A stretch of 64,000 nt of DNA from Verrucomicrobiota bacterium (lineage in GTDB: Bacteria; Verrucomicrobiota; Verrucomicrobiia; CAIQCK01): assembly GCA_016235595.1 (NCBI GenBank), contig JACRJX010000029.1, forward strand, positions 248,001 through 312,000. Reading direction: 5' to 3'. Shown piece by piece: positions 41,381 through 51,104 of the stretch (position 1 is the first letter of the stretch; the number at the start of each line of letters is the position of its first letter). The position numbers and the translations under genes were made by a program. The notes beneath the pieces were generated by a model, which was not told the DNA's origin, did no database searches, and saw only the letters and a program-made list of their open reading frames with translations.

Positions 41381-41836
41381 CTAACGCACCGGGTGCGCCA
41401 CGACCGAGAGAAACGCGCAGTTCGGCTGCGTGGTGTCGAGTCGGCTGTGCTGTACCACCACGGGCACATTGCTTTCCACACGCAGCGCGTAAGGAACGCC
41501 CACCGGCACGCGGAAACCGCCGAGCTGTTCCGGCTTGTCGAAACGAATGTGCCACGTGCGCTCCGCACCGACCGTGACGCGGATGTTTTTCGCGGGTGGC
41601 CGGTCCTCAAAATAGAAGTTCAGCGAGAGGCGCGCCGGTTTCGATCCGGTGTTGACGACACAGAGTGATTCGTGGCTCCAGTAGCCGTGGCCGCTTGCCC
41701 GCTTCGCCTCGTCCGACGCCGTCAGCGGCGGCAGGTAGGCATCCGGCACGATCCAGACACGGCGGCCTTCAGGTTTCGGCGGCGAAAGTGTTTTGGGGCG
41801 AGGCATGGTTGATATTCGCAGTGCGTCATGCGACAT
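41381..41836 (-). CDS. Sensory rhodopsin transducer (ASRT/DUF1362)-family protein
   Basis: WIVPDAYLPPL...SHESLCVVNTG...LNFYFEDRPPAKNIRVTVGAERTWHIRFDKP...SNVPVVVQHSRLDTTQPNCAFLSVVAHPV. Confidence 0.82.
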   Translation of the reverse strand: MSHDALRISTMPRPKTLSPPKPEGRRVWIVPDAYLPPLTASDEAKRASGHGYWSHESLCVVNTGSKPARLSLNFYFEDRPPAKNIRVTVGAERTWHIRFDKPEQLGGFRVPVGVPYALRVESNVPVVVQHSRLDTTQPNCAFLSVVAHPVR

Positions 41837-41848
41837 GCGGACTGCGCT

Positions 41849-42532
41849 TTAGTTCTTCTTCGGCATTATAGGCGGTTCGTCCGGCAGTATCAGGAAACGT
41901 CCGTAAATCACGCCCACCAGCGCCGCACCCAGCATTGGGCCGATCCAGTAGACCGCGTGATTTGCAAAATGACTGCTGACGATCGCCGTGCCAAACACAC
42001 GCGCCGGGTTCATCGCGGCGCCGGTCAGCGGTTGGCCAAACAAAACACCTCCTGCCACGACCAGACCGACACCAAGCCCGCCGATCTTCGGTCCGCGCAC
42101 ATCCATGACGGTGCCGAACATGACGAACGTCAACAGGAAGGTCAGCGTCGCCTCGACGAGAGTAGCGGCGCCAATGGACACGTCCTTGCCGAGGTTGGGG
42201 GTGGCTGCGCTGACGACACCCGTGCTGAACACCGTGACGCAGAGGTAGCCTGCCAACGCCGCCCCCGCGAGCTGCGCGAGGATGTAGCGGGCGGTCTGCG
42301 CGAATCCCATCCTGCCGGCAAGAAACGCGGCAAAGCTGACGGCGGGATTCAGGTGGCCGCCCGAGACGGCGAGGGTTGCCGACACCATCGCGGCCGTTGC
42401 CAGACCATAGGCGAGCGCAATGCCGAGCAGGTCCATCTGCTGATGGTTGGCGTTATGGATCGCGCCGACGCTGATGAAAACGAGCGCAAACGTTCCGAAC
42501 ATCTCTGCCAGACAAGCTTTGAGATTTTTCAT
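41849..42532 (-). CDS. MIP-family aquaporin
   Basis: Two NPA motifs (GGHLNPAVSFA and GAAMNPARVFG); six-TM pattern. Confidence 0.93.
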   Translation of the reverse strand: MKNLKACLAEMFGTFALVFISVGAIHNANHQQMDLLGIALAYGLATAAMVSATLAVSGGHLNPAVSFAAFLAGRMGFAQTARYILAQLAGAALAGYLCVTVFSTGVVSAATPNLGKDVSIGAATLVEATLTFLLTFVMFGTVMDVRGPKIGGLGVGLVVAGGVLFGQPLTGAAMNPARVFGTAIVSSHFANHAVYWIGPMLGAALVGVIYGRFLILPDEPPIMPKKN

Positions 42533-42648
42533 GCCCGACCATTCTTTGAAACTGCGCGTCCTCGTGAAACGCGCGCGCGAAGAATAGCAATCACCGTCAT
42601 CGATGCAAGAGCGGCTTGGTTGACTTGAGCGGTTTCAGCCGGAACCAC

Positions 42649-43905
42649 TCATCGTTCTTTCCAGTCACGCCAGACTTCGCGGGCAGCGCGGCGCAGTGTC
42701 TCGGAAGTCCATGCGCTGACATCCGGTATCGGCGCGGAGCCGCCCTGGCACGCCGCAAAGAACGTCAGTTCCTGCGCTCCGCGCGCGGGCAGTGCGATGC
42801 GATACTCCAGCTTGCCGCCGGGATAGAGCGATTGATCGTTCTCGCCACCGACATCCACGTAACGCTTCGCCGCAGCGTTCAGTTTGCCGGCGATGATCTG
42901 GCCGGGATTCGGCGGCGGGCCGGCGGGGAAGATCCAAATCGCGTTGAGGATTGGGTTCTTGTCCTTCGCGTCAGACGCGCCGCGAACGGTGATATCGAGT
43001 TTGCCGTCGCCGTTTTCATCGCGCGCCTTGAACAGCAACGCGCCGGGCTTGTGTCGGCCCCACTTGGCGATCGGGTCCACCTCCTGCGACGGCGCGCCCT
43101 CGACCTTGCAGAGCAGCCGCCGCTGGCCGGCTTCGGCCCAGTGGCTCTCGCAGAAGCCGAGCACGACGTTCGCTTCGCTCTTCGGTCGCATAGAAAACCG
43201 ATAGATGATCGGCACGCCGCCCATGCCGGCGCGGATGTTGCGGAACGCCGGGTCACACGGTCCAGCCGGCTTCGCCCAACCCCGCAGCGATGAGGCTTCG
43301 TCACAGTAGCCCCAGTCGCGCGGTTTCTCGCCGGACTCTTCGCGCGGTGGCAGCGTCAACACCGCGCGTCCGCCGAGCCTGACGGTGCGGAGACCGGCGT
43401 GAACTTTCGCCGGAAGCTCGAGCGCGAGGGTGACGTTGGCAACGCGGCCTTGTTTCTCCTCGACGCGCACGGTGAACACGTCCACGCCCGCCGGATACGC
43501 CGGTGCGCGGAACGCCGTCAGCTTCAGCGTCACCGCGCCTCGTTGCGACACAGCCTGCGCTGCGGGAACTACCCCGTCGAGTTTGACCGCGGATACCGTC
43601 GGCGCCGCGTCGACCACGCCTTCGCCGCTGAGTTTCACACCGACCGCGCCCCAATCTTCAACGAGGCGGCCGCCGGCGTCCATCTGCGATGGCGGGAAGC
43701 CGGGCGAGGTGAATGAGACGCTGTCAGCGGCAAACGCCGAAGCTCCAAGACCCAGACTCCAAACCCCGAGGAAGCACCAGGCCCCAATGTTCAAACACCA
43801 ACTCCGGCGTGACGAATGTCCGCTTGAAGTTTGCTGCTTGAAGTGTTTTCGAAGCTTCAGGTTTGGAATTTGAGGTCTCCCAATCGTTTGCTGTCTCGCG
43901 TTCAT
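42649..43905 (-). CDS. Secreted hypothetical protein
   Basis: 419-codon ORF; true start likely ATG 43905, overlapping the upstream stop (ATGA); the track ORF (to 44460) is over-extended. Confidence 0.65.
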   Translation of the reverse strand: MNARQQTIGRPQIPNLKLRKHFKQQTSSGHSSRRSWCLNIGAWCFLGVWSLGLGASAFAADSVSFTSPGFPPSQMDAGGRLVEDWGAVGVKLSGEGVVDAAPTVSAVKLDGVVPAAQAVSQRGAVTLKLTAFRAPAYPAGVDVFTVRVEEKQGRVANVTLALELPAKVHAGLRTVRLGGRAVLTLPPREESGEKPRDWGYCDEASSLRGWAKPAGPCDPAFRNIRAGMGGVPIIYRFSMRPKSEANVVLGFCESHWAEAGQRRLLCKVEGAPSQEVDPIAKWGRHKPGALLFKARDENGDGKLDITVRGASDAKDKNPILNAIWIFPAGPPPNPGQIIAGKLNAAAKRYVDVGGENDQSLYPGGKLEYRIALPARGAQELTFFAACQGGSAPIPDVSAWTSETLRRAAREVWRDWKER

Positions 43906-45407
43906 GCCTTCTTTGCCTCCGGCTCCGGACGATGTTCCGGCGAGCGGACCACCTTGATGTCGTAGAGTTGGCAGAAGGCTTCGAGCACGCGGCGGTGGTT
44001 GCCGAGCGTGACGACTTGGTGGAAGCCCTTCACGTCGCGGCAGTCCTCGATGTTGTCCATTGCGACCTCGACGGACGTGCGGCAGCCGCCGGCGGGTGGG
44101 GTCTGGACGTTGCTGACGACCTTGCCGGTGTCGATGATCATCTCGTTGGCGTTGCTGAATCGCACGAGCGTCACCGGATTGCCGACGGGCCACAGGACCT
44201 GCACGGAAACACCGAGCGCAGACTCGGAATGGTTGCGCAGGATGTAGGGCGCGGCCGCCTTGTCGAACCCACGAATCTTTGTGCCGCTGGTGCAGTGGGC
44301 AACGATCAGCAGGTTCTTGGCGGTCTCCGGCACGGGATCGTTCATGAAACCCGGCCGGTTGAGCAGGTAGCTGGTCATCATCAGCGAGAACGCACCGAAC
44401 AGATCGGCCTCGCAGCCGGCGGTGATGCCCTGGTCCATGAGCATCGCCCAGGACATGCACGGCGGGGTGGGCATCAGCTTGGCGCTGACCATGCCCAGGC
44501 AGTCCATTGAGAGCGCATTGGCCTGTTCATCGGCCATCAGGCGCTTGGCGGTGACATACGCGCGGGCGGAATTGAGGCAGTCTTTGTGGTTGGGCTCGAT
44601 GATGCGTTTGGCGTGCCGCCGCATGTCGCTGGCAATGTCGCGCACCTCGGTGCTGACCTCTTGTTTGTCGAAGCTCAGGTTGAACGTGTCGCGCGGAATG
44701 GCGCGGACCTTGGCACCGAGCCGCTCCATGACGGTCTCGTTGCGCTCATTGCGGCGGATCCACAGCACGCGCGTTTCCTCGAACATCCGCTTCGCCCGCA
44801 GCATCCTCATGCCGTCCTCGGCGGCGGACCATTCAAGCGTGGAGGCGACGTAAACACCGGGTTCGCGCGAGAGCCGCAGCACGTGACCCGTGAATGCCAC
44901 TCCGACCGGCGCGAACACGATCAGCGGCACGCCGGTTTCTTTCGTCACTCGCGCCAGCCACGGCCAGCAGAAGATGCTTTGAAGGATGACCAACACGCCG
45001 TGTGGCTTGGTGGCTTTGATCTTCTCAATGAACGCGCCGACGCCGGCCTCGTCATTGATTGGGTTGGTCGCGAGATCGGTTTTGATGCCGAGCCGGCGGC
45101 TGGAATCGGCCAGCTTGGCCTTGTATTCCTTCTGGCGGGCGTCGAGATCATAGGTTGTGCCTGGCCAGCCGAGCCAGTAGGGCCGTGGTTTCTCAAAAAT
45201 CGCCGCCATCATCCGCACTTCGGGGTGCGGCAGCAGCTTGCCCACATCCACGTAGTCGGGATTCGCGTACCTCGACTTCTCCTTGGCAACAGCGCTCAAC
45301 GCCGGTCCCACCATGCCCGCGCCGAGCGCGGACATTGAGAGAAACTTCAAGCAGTCGCGGCGCGAGATGCAGCAGTGGCAATTTTGATGATGGTGCGATG
45401 GGTTCAT
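43902..45407 (-). CDS. Twin-arginine-type secreted L-fucose/L-arabinose isomerase-like protein
   Basis: SRRDCLKFLSMSALGAGMVGPALSAVA leader; isomerase-like alpha/beta domains; C-terminal HCTSGTKIRGFDK. Confidence 0.55.
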   Translation of the reverse strand: MNPSHHHQNCHCCISRRDCLKFLSMSALGAGMVGPALSAVAKEKSRYANPDYVDVGKLLPHPEVRMMAAIFEKPRPYWLGWPGTTYDLDARQKEYKAKLADSSRRLGIKTDLATNPINDEAGVGAFIEKIKATKPHGVLVILQSIFCWPWLARVTKETGVPLIVFAPVGVAFTGHVLRLSREPGVYVASTLEWSAAEDGMRMLRAKRMFEETRVLWIRRNERNETVMERLGAKVRAIPRDTFNLSFDKQEVSTEVRDIASDMRRHAKRIIEPNHKDCLNSARAYVTAKRLMADEQANALSMDCLGMVSAKLMPTPPCMSWAMLMDQGITAGCEADLFGAFSLMMTSYLLNRPGFMNDPVPETAKNLLIVAHCTSGTKIRGFDKAAAPYILRNHSESALGVSVQVLWPVGNPVTLVRFSNANEMIIDTGKVVSNVQTPPAGGCRTSVEVAMDNIEDCRDVKGFHQVVTLGNHRRVLEAFCQLYDIKVVRSPEHRPEPEAKKA

Positions 45408-45660
45408 GGCAATGACTCCTTACGGGGTGGGCGAGGGCAACACGAAACCGTGGCCGCGACGTTGGGCGCGACAGAAACTGCATCGGGGCGATGCAGGCAT
45501 TGAGTTCATGCTTCGGCTCCGCTGAAACTCCTGCCGCATGATAACAGCGGCTCGCCGCATGTCGAGTCCTGGTTGCGCCCGGCTTGAATGCATCGCAGTC
45601 TGCCGGGTGTGATGAGAGGCAATGGCGGTCCGTTGCGGGGATAATCTTCCGACGATCCGC

Positions 45661-46572
45661 TCAAGCAGCCTTGGCGCGTCTTCTCGCACGATAGTCGGAA
45701 GGGCTGATGCGGAATTCGCGGCGGAAGAGCCGGTTGAAGAACGATAACTGGTTGAAGCCGTTGCTCAGCGCGATGCTGCTGATCGGCTCGGCGGTGTCGC
45801 GAAGGGCGCGGCAGACCGCCTGGAGGCGGACTTGGTTGAGGAAGGTCGAGAAGGACTTGCCCGCATGACGGTGGAACTGGCGCGCGAAGGTCGCGCGGCT
45901 CATCCCCGCGAGCCGCAGCAGTTCCGGCAGGCGCACCGGCTCGCGGTAGTGGGCGATGATATAGCTGACGGCGCGGCGCACGGCTTCTTGTTGTTCGTCG
46001 GTGCCAGAGAGGGAGAATGGACGCGCGGCCAGCGGACGGATATCCCGCGTGGGCGCGGCAGCCAGTTCGGACAGGAGTTTCAGGAACGCGGCGAGCCGCG
46101 GCAGGCCGGTGAGCGCGGCGAGTTGTTCCATGAGCCGCCGCACGGTGTCTGTCGTCGTGCCGCAGATGTGCAGGCCGCGCCGGGCGGATTCGGCGAGCGC
46201 GCGCAGCGGAGCGGCTTCGTTGAAACTCCAGATGCCGTGGTCGAGCGGGAAATCCCACTGGATCGCCAGCCCTGCCGAGTCGCCGCGCAGATGCCAGTAA
46301 TGCGGGACGTTCGCGCCGATGAGCACGAGGTCGCCGGACTCGAACAACTCGATGCAGTCGGCCACGAAGCGCGTGCCCGCCCCGCGCTGGAAGAGTGTCA
46401 GTTCGGTCTCGCGGTGGTAATGCCAGTGGTCGCCGTAACCTTGCAGCGGGACCGTCTTGCCGGGCGCGAGCACAGCCTCGACCCGCCGGACGTTGCGGCT
46501 CCAGCGCAACAGGCGGAACGCCTGGCCTGCCCGGAGGCGGATGTCTTCGCGTGGTGGCTGCATGACTGACAT
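45661..46572 (-). CDS. AraC-family transcriptional regulator
   Basis: Cupin-like N-terminus; two HTHs: LPELLRLAGMSRATFARQFHRHAGKSF and ISSIALSNGFNQLSFFNRLFRREFRISPSDYR. Starts at 46572 or 46563. Confidence 0.9.
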   Translation of the reverse strand: MSVMQPPREDIRLRAGQAFRLLRWSRNVRRVEAVLAPGKTVPLQGYGDHWHYHRETELTLFQRGAGTRFVADCIELFESGDLVLIGANVPHYWHLRGDSAGLAIQWDFPLDHGIWSFNEAAPLRALAESARRGLHICGTTTDTVRRLMEQLAALTGLPRLAAFLKLLSELAAAPTRDIRPLAARPFSLSGTDEQQEAVRRAVSYIIAHYREPVRLPELLRLAGMSRATFARQFHRHAGKSFSTFLNQVRLQAVCRALRDTAEPISSIALSNGFNQLSFFNRLFRREFRISPSDYRARRRAKAA

Positions 46573-46603
46573 GATTGGCACCGCTTGCGGGAAAAGGCAA
46601 CGC

Positions 46604-46630
46604 CAGCGATGAGATGATAGTGTCAGCGAT
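46604..46630. promoter_or_regulatory. Candidate AraC-type operator direct repeat
   Basis: CAGCGAT at 46604-46610 and again at 46624-46630 (20-bp phasing) in the divergent AraC/xylA intergenic region. Confidence 0.4.
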
Positions 46631-46704
46631 TGAGCGTCAAGGCGTAGCGAGTGAAAACCGCCATCGGGTAGAGTGCGCGCCAACAACTCAACAAAGGACA
46701 TCAC

Positions 46705-47760
46705 ATGAGCACGCAGACCTCGCAACCCGTCAAGTATCGCTTCTCGTTTGGCCCCTGGAACATCAGCGAAGGCGCCGACCCCTTCGGTCCCGAAACCCGC
46801 AAGCCCATCGCCTTCGCCAAAAAACTTCCGCTCTACAAGAAGCTCGGATTCGACGGTGTTCAATTCCACGACGACGACGCCGTTCCCGGTATGGACGCGA
46901 TGACTCCCGCGCAGATCATCGCCAAGGCTCGCGCCGTCAAGCGCCAGCTCGACGACCACGGCCTCGTCGCCGAGTTCGTCGCGCCGCGGCTCTGGTTCAA
47001 CCCGCACACCATTGACGGTGGCTACACGTCCAACTCCGCCGCCGACCGGCAATACGCCCTGGATCGCAGTTTCAGGACCATTGATATCATGCGCACGCTC
47101 GGCACTAACCTGATGGTGATATGGCTGGCGCGCGAAGGCACCTACATCCGCGAGGCCAAGAATGCCCGCCTCGCCGTCGAGCACCTGCTGGAGGCCATCA
47201 ATAAGATGCTCGCTTACGATCGCGGCATCCGCATCGCCATCGAGCCGAAGCCGAATGAGCCGATGGACCACACCTACATCCCGACCATCGGCCATGCCAT
47301 TGGATTGGCCTACCGCACCAACGACCCATCGCGCGTCGGCGGCCTCATCGAGAGCGCCCACGCCATCCTCGCCGGTCTCGATCCCTCCGACGAGATGGCC
47401 TACGCACTGTCCCACGGCAAGCTCTGGAGCGTCCACCTCAACGATCAGAACGGCCTGAAGTTCGACGAGGACAAATCCTTCGGTGCGGTGGACCTCCGCC
47501 GTGCGTTCAATCAGATCCGCGTGCTCGAAGAGGCCGGCTACGGCCGCAACGGCGAGTTCGTCGGTCTCGATGTGAAGGCCATGCGCGCCACGCGGCAGGC
47601 AGATGGCATCAAACACCTGGCCAATAGCCGCGCGTTCTTCCTCGCGCTGGTGGAGAAGGTCCGAACGCTCGACCGCAAGAAGGAAGCGGCTTTCATCGCC
47701 GCGCGCGACTACGAGGGCTTGGAGCGATTCATCGTCGGTCACTTGATGGGCACGCGCTGA
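46705..47760 (+). CDS. xylA: Xylose isomerase
   Basis: KYRFSFGPWNISEGADPFG...FDGVQFHDDDAVPGMD...IAIEPKPNEPMDHTYIPTIGHAIG...LWSVHLNDQNGLKFDEDK. Confidence 0.92.
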   Translation: MSTQTSQPVKYRFSFGPWNISEGADPFGPETRKPIAFAKKLPLYKKLGFDGVQFHDDDAVPGMDAMTPAQIIAKARAVKRQLDDHGLVAEFVAPRLWFNPHTIDGGYTSNSAADRQYALDRSFRTIDIMRTLGTNLMVIWLAREGTYIREAKNARLAVEHLLEAINKMLAYDRGIRIAIEPKPNEPMDHTYIPTIGHAIGLAYRTNDPSRVGGLIESAHAILAGLDPSDEMAYALSHGKLWSVHLNDQNGLKFDEDKSFGAVDLRRAFNQIRVLEEAGYGRNGEFVGLDVKAMRATRQADGIKHLANSRAFFLALVEKVRTLDRKKEAAFIAARDYEGLERFIVGHLMGTR

Positions 47761-47837
47761 ACGTCGAACATAATGGCGGGCATTTTGAGCGGTTCTCAGG
47801 TAACATTGGAGCCACGTTTGGTTGAAAGGAGATCGTC

Positions 47838-49190
47838 ATGACACGCAGCATTTCACGTCGACAGTTCCTCCACACCACCACCGCCGGTTTGGCCACGTTC
47901 GCCGTCGCCCGTGACAGCTTCGCCGCCAACGAAAAGCTCAACCACGCCTGCATCGGCGTCGGCGGCATGGGCTGGAACGACCTCAGCAACTTCAAATCGC
48001 ATCCGAAGGTGGACATCATCGCCATTTGCGACGTGGACCGCGCGCGCTTGGACAAGGCGGCCGCGTTGCTTCCCAATGCCCGCCGCTACACCGATTGGCG
48101 CGAGTTGCTGGCGAAGGAAGGCGATAAGGTGGATTCCGTCAACGTCACCGTGCCCGACCACATGCACGCGGCGATCACGATGACGGCGTTGCGCGCAAAG
48201 AAACACGTCTATTGCCAGAAGCCGCTCTGCCACGACGTCGCCGAGTGCCGCGCCCTCGCCAGGGCTGCCAAAGCCGCGGGAGTCGTCACACAGCTCGGCA
48301 CGCAATTTGCCTCGGCGATGGGAGATCGGATGACGGTGCAGCTCCTGCGCAAGGGCGTCGTCGGCGATGTCAAGCGCGTGATCCTCTGCTCGAACCGCGC
48401 AGGCGCGGTCGAGAACTACCGGCTCAAAGGTCCGCGCCCGGCCCAGGGAGAGGCGCCGCCCGCCAACCTCGCGTGGGACCTCTGGCTCGGCACCGCGCCG
48501 GAGAGGTCGTTTGCGCCGGCGATCTATCATCCGACGAAGTGGCGCGCGTGGCTGGACTTCGGCACCGGCTGGTCGGGCGATATCGGTTGTCACGTCTTCG
48601 ACGCTGTCTGGAAGGGACTCGAACTGACCGCACCCAGGACAGTCGTCGCCGAAGTCCAGAAGTCGTGGGAACAATCGCCGGAACGCCGTGCCGACAACTG
48701 GCCGCAGAGCCAGCACATCACGTGGATGTTTCCCGGCAGCAAGCTCACTGGTGGCAAGGAGCTGACGGTCGAGTGGTTCGATGGCGACATGTTTCCGCCC
48801 GCTGACGTGCAGAAGATCGCGAGTCTGGAAAAATATCCGGAGGAATCGGCGATGGTCATCGGCAGCGAAGGCGCGTTGCTGCTCCAGATCGGCACCGGGC
48901 CGCTGTTGTTCCCGCACGACAAGTTCAAGGACGTTCCCCGTCCGAAGCAGTCGCCACGCAATCATTATCATCACTTCGCGGACGCGTGCCTTGGCGGCGA
49001 GATGACTGAGTCGCATTTCGGCCAGACCGGTCCAATGGCCGAGGCGATCCTGCTCGGCACCGTTGCCATCCGCGTGCCCAACACGGTGTTGGAATGGGAT
49101 GCGGCCGGCATGAAAATTTCCAACGCGCCGCAGGCGGAACGGTTCCTTCGACGCGCGTACCGCGATGGCTGGAAGGTCGCGGGACTGTAA
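47838..49190 (+). CDS. Gfo/Idh/MocA-family oxidoreductase (Tat leader)
   Basis: MTRSISRRQFLHTTTAGLATFA; NHACIGVGGMGWNDLSNF; AKKHVYCQKPLCHDVAECRAL. Confidence 0.93.
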   Translation: MTRSISRRQFLHTTTAGLATFAVARDSFAANEKLNHACIGVGGMGWNDLSNFKSHPKVDIIAICDVDRARLDKAAALLPNARRYTDWRELLAKEGDKVDSVNVTVPDHMHAAITMTALRAKKHVYCQKPLCHDVAECRALARAAKAAGVVTQLGTQFASAMGDRMTVQLLRKGVVGDVKRVILCSNRAGAVENYRLKGPRPAQGEAPPANLAWDLWLGTAPERSFAPAIYHPTKWRAWLDFGTGWSGDIGCHVFDAVWKGLELTAPRTVVAEVQKSWEQSPERRADNWPQSQHITWMFPGSKLTGGKELTVEWFDGDMFPPADVQKIASLEKYPEESAMVIGSEGALLLQIGTGPLLFPHDKFKDVPRPKQSPRNHYHHFADACLGGEMTESHFGQTGPMAEAILLGTVAIRVPNTVLEWDAAGMKISNAPQAERFLRRAYRDGWKVAGL

Positions 49191-49218
49191 GAGCCGCCAC
49201 GCAAAACGAGGACATCCC

Positions 49219-50976
49219 ATGCGTTCTGCAACCAAGCTGCTTAGTCTGCTCATCTCCATGGTCGTCGCGGCGTGCGCCGGCGAGAGTTGGAACGTAAAAG
49301 ACGCCGGCGCCATCGGTGACGGCACGACCGACCACACGGCGGTGTTCCAGCGGTTGCTCGACGAAGCGGGCAAGGTTGGCGGCGGTGTCGTGGATGTCCC
49401 TGCTGGCCGATACGTTATCAAAGGAAACCTATCAGTGCCTGCGGGGGTGACGCTGAAGGGAACTTTCCGCGTGCCGCCAACCGTCCAGCGCAACAAAGCG
49501 CGCGAACTCGCCGGTTCGGTGCTGCTGGCCTACGCGGGGCGTGGTCAGGAACAAGGCACCCCGTTCATCCGTTTGGCGGGGGACAATGCCGCCATCTCTG
49601 GTTTGGTCATCAGCTATCCTGAGTGGAAACAAACCGATGTGCCGCCGATTCCCTATCCTCCATGTGTGTTTGCACAGCACGCGGAGAACGTTGGCATCGA
49701 AAACTGTCTCTTCCTCAATCCCTACGAAGCGATCAAGCTGGTCCATGCGGCCCGGCATCTCATCCGCAACGTCACCGGCTATCCCATTAAACGCGGCATT
49801 TACGTTGACGAGTGCTACGACATCGGCCGTATTGAGAACGTCCACTTCTGGCCCTTTGGCGTTCACTACAAACACGACGACCCCTACTGCAAGTGGATCA
49901 ACACGCAAGGTGTGGCCTTCGAACTGGCGCGCACCGACTGGCAGTATGTCCACAACACCTTTTGCTTCGGCTATGGGGTCGGCTACAAATTCTCCCGGAC
50001 GAAAGCCGGCAGCGCGAATGGCAACTTCCTTGGCCTTGGCGCCGATTCGTGCGAGCGAGCGGTGCTTGTCGAACAGGCACAACGTCCCGGCTTGCTGATC
50101 ACCAACGGCGAGTTTGTCGGCCGATGGGGCAGCAAGGACGCCGTGTGTTTGGAGGTTGCAACAAACGCCGTCGGTAAGGTCAGCCTTGTCAACTGCTCTT
50201 TCTGGGGACCGATTGACCGCTGCGTCTGGATGCGCAGTCCTGTCGGGCAGTTTACCGCGAGTGCATGCCACTTCATGAGCTGGGACGTCCGCGCCGCGGG
50301 TTCTCCCGCAATCCAACTCGACGCGGGTCGGGCGATCGTCCAAGGCTGCACCTTTGTCAAAGAGGGGACGCATGTGCAAATTGAGAAACCGGTTGCATCA
50401 GTTTTGCTGATCGGGAATCAAGCATCCGGTGGCTTCGTCGCGGAGAATCATGCAGGAAAGCGAACACAACTATCGGCGAACGAGCTTTCGCCGGTGGAGT
50501 GGACGGCCGAGGCGAGGAAACACTACAGGGTGGCGGTTGGCGCAGAAGGTGACGGCCCATACCTGCGGTTCTGGCACGGACGCGACGCCCCCGCGGCGAA
50601 CGGCAAACAACACACGTCACGCTGGTCGGCGGCGGAGTCGCAGTTGAAACTGCCGGTCGTCCCCGATGAATCATACACGTTGACGCTAAAGCTCAATGTT
50701 CCAGCGGCAGGTGTTTCGTCGGATGCGGGCCTTTATCTTGATGGCAGGAAGATCGCTTCGCTCGAAGTTGGCACAACACCCCTGACCGCCGAACTGCCGC
50801 CATCGCACGCCGAGCAGATCATCCTGAAGGTAATCTGCGCAGGCTGGGTTCCATCCCGCCTCAACCCTGCCTCCAAAGATGGCCGCACGCTGGGCGTGCA
50901 GTTGTCCGAAATCACGATGCGATCAAGAGGGGGCGGAAAACGCGTGTTCCAAGCGAACACAGGCGAGTGGAAGTAG
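49219..50976 (+). CDS. Secreted GH28-like/pectate lyase-superfamily beta-helix protein
   Basis: SWNVKDAGAIGDGTTDHTAVFQRLLDEAGKVGGGVVDVPAGRYVIKGNL (Pectate_lyase_3 type N-terminus). Confidence 0.85.
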   Translation: MRSATKLLSLLISMVVAACAGESWNVKDAGAIGDGTTDHTAVFQRLLDEAGKVGGGVVDVPAGRYVIKGNLSVPAGVTLKGTFRVPPTVQRNKARELAGSVLLAYAGRGQEQGTPFIRLAGDNAAISGLVISYPEWKQTDVPPIPYPPCVFAQHAENVGIENCLFLNPYEAIKLVHAARHLIRNVTGYPIKRGIYVDECYDIGRIENVHFWPFGVHYKHDDPYCKWINTQGVAFELARTDWQYVHNTFCFGYGVGYKFSRTKAGSANGNFLGLGADSCERAVLVEQAQRPGLLITNGEFVGRWGSKDAVCLEVATNAVGKVSLVNCSFWGPIDRCVWMRSPVGQFTASACHFMSWDVRAAGSPAIQLDAGRAIVQGCTFVKEGTHVQIEKPVASVLLIGNQASGGFVAENHAGKRTQLSANELSPVEWTAEARKHYRVAVGAEGDGPYLRFWHGRDAPAANGKQHTSRWSAAESQLKLPVVPDESYTLTLKLNVPAAGVSSDAGLYLDGRKIASLEVGTTPLTAELPPSHAEQIILKVICAGWVPSRLNPASKDGRTLGVQLSEITMRSRGGGKRVFQANTGEWK

Positions 50977-51104
50977 AACGACAAGAAAAAACACACTGGT
51001 TCACAGCCTGCTTCGCCGGCAGTCGCGCAAGGCGGGGTTTGCCGTCAGGGCTTCTGACGTGGTAGGAATGATCCCACAGGTCGTTTCTCAAGAAAGGCGA
51101 CACA

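Noticed and set aside
46573-47742. N-terminal extension of the 693-aa minus ORF (45661-47742)
   Set aside because: The extension runs antisense through xylA; the real AraC-family gene starts at 46563 or 46572.
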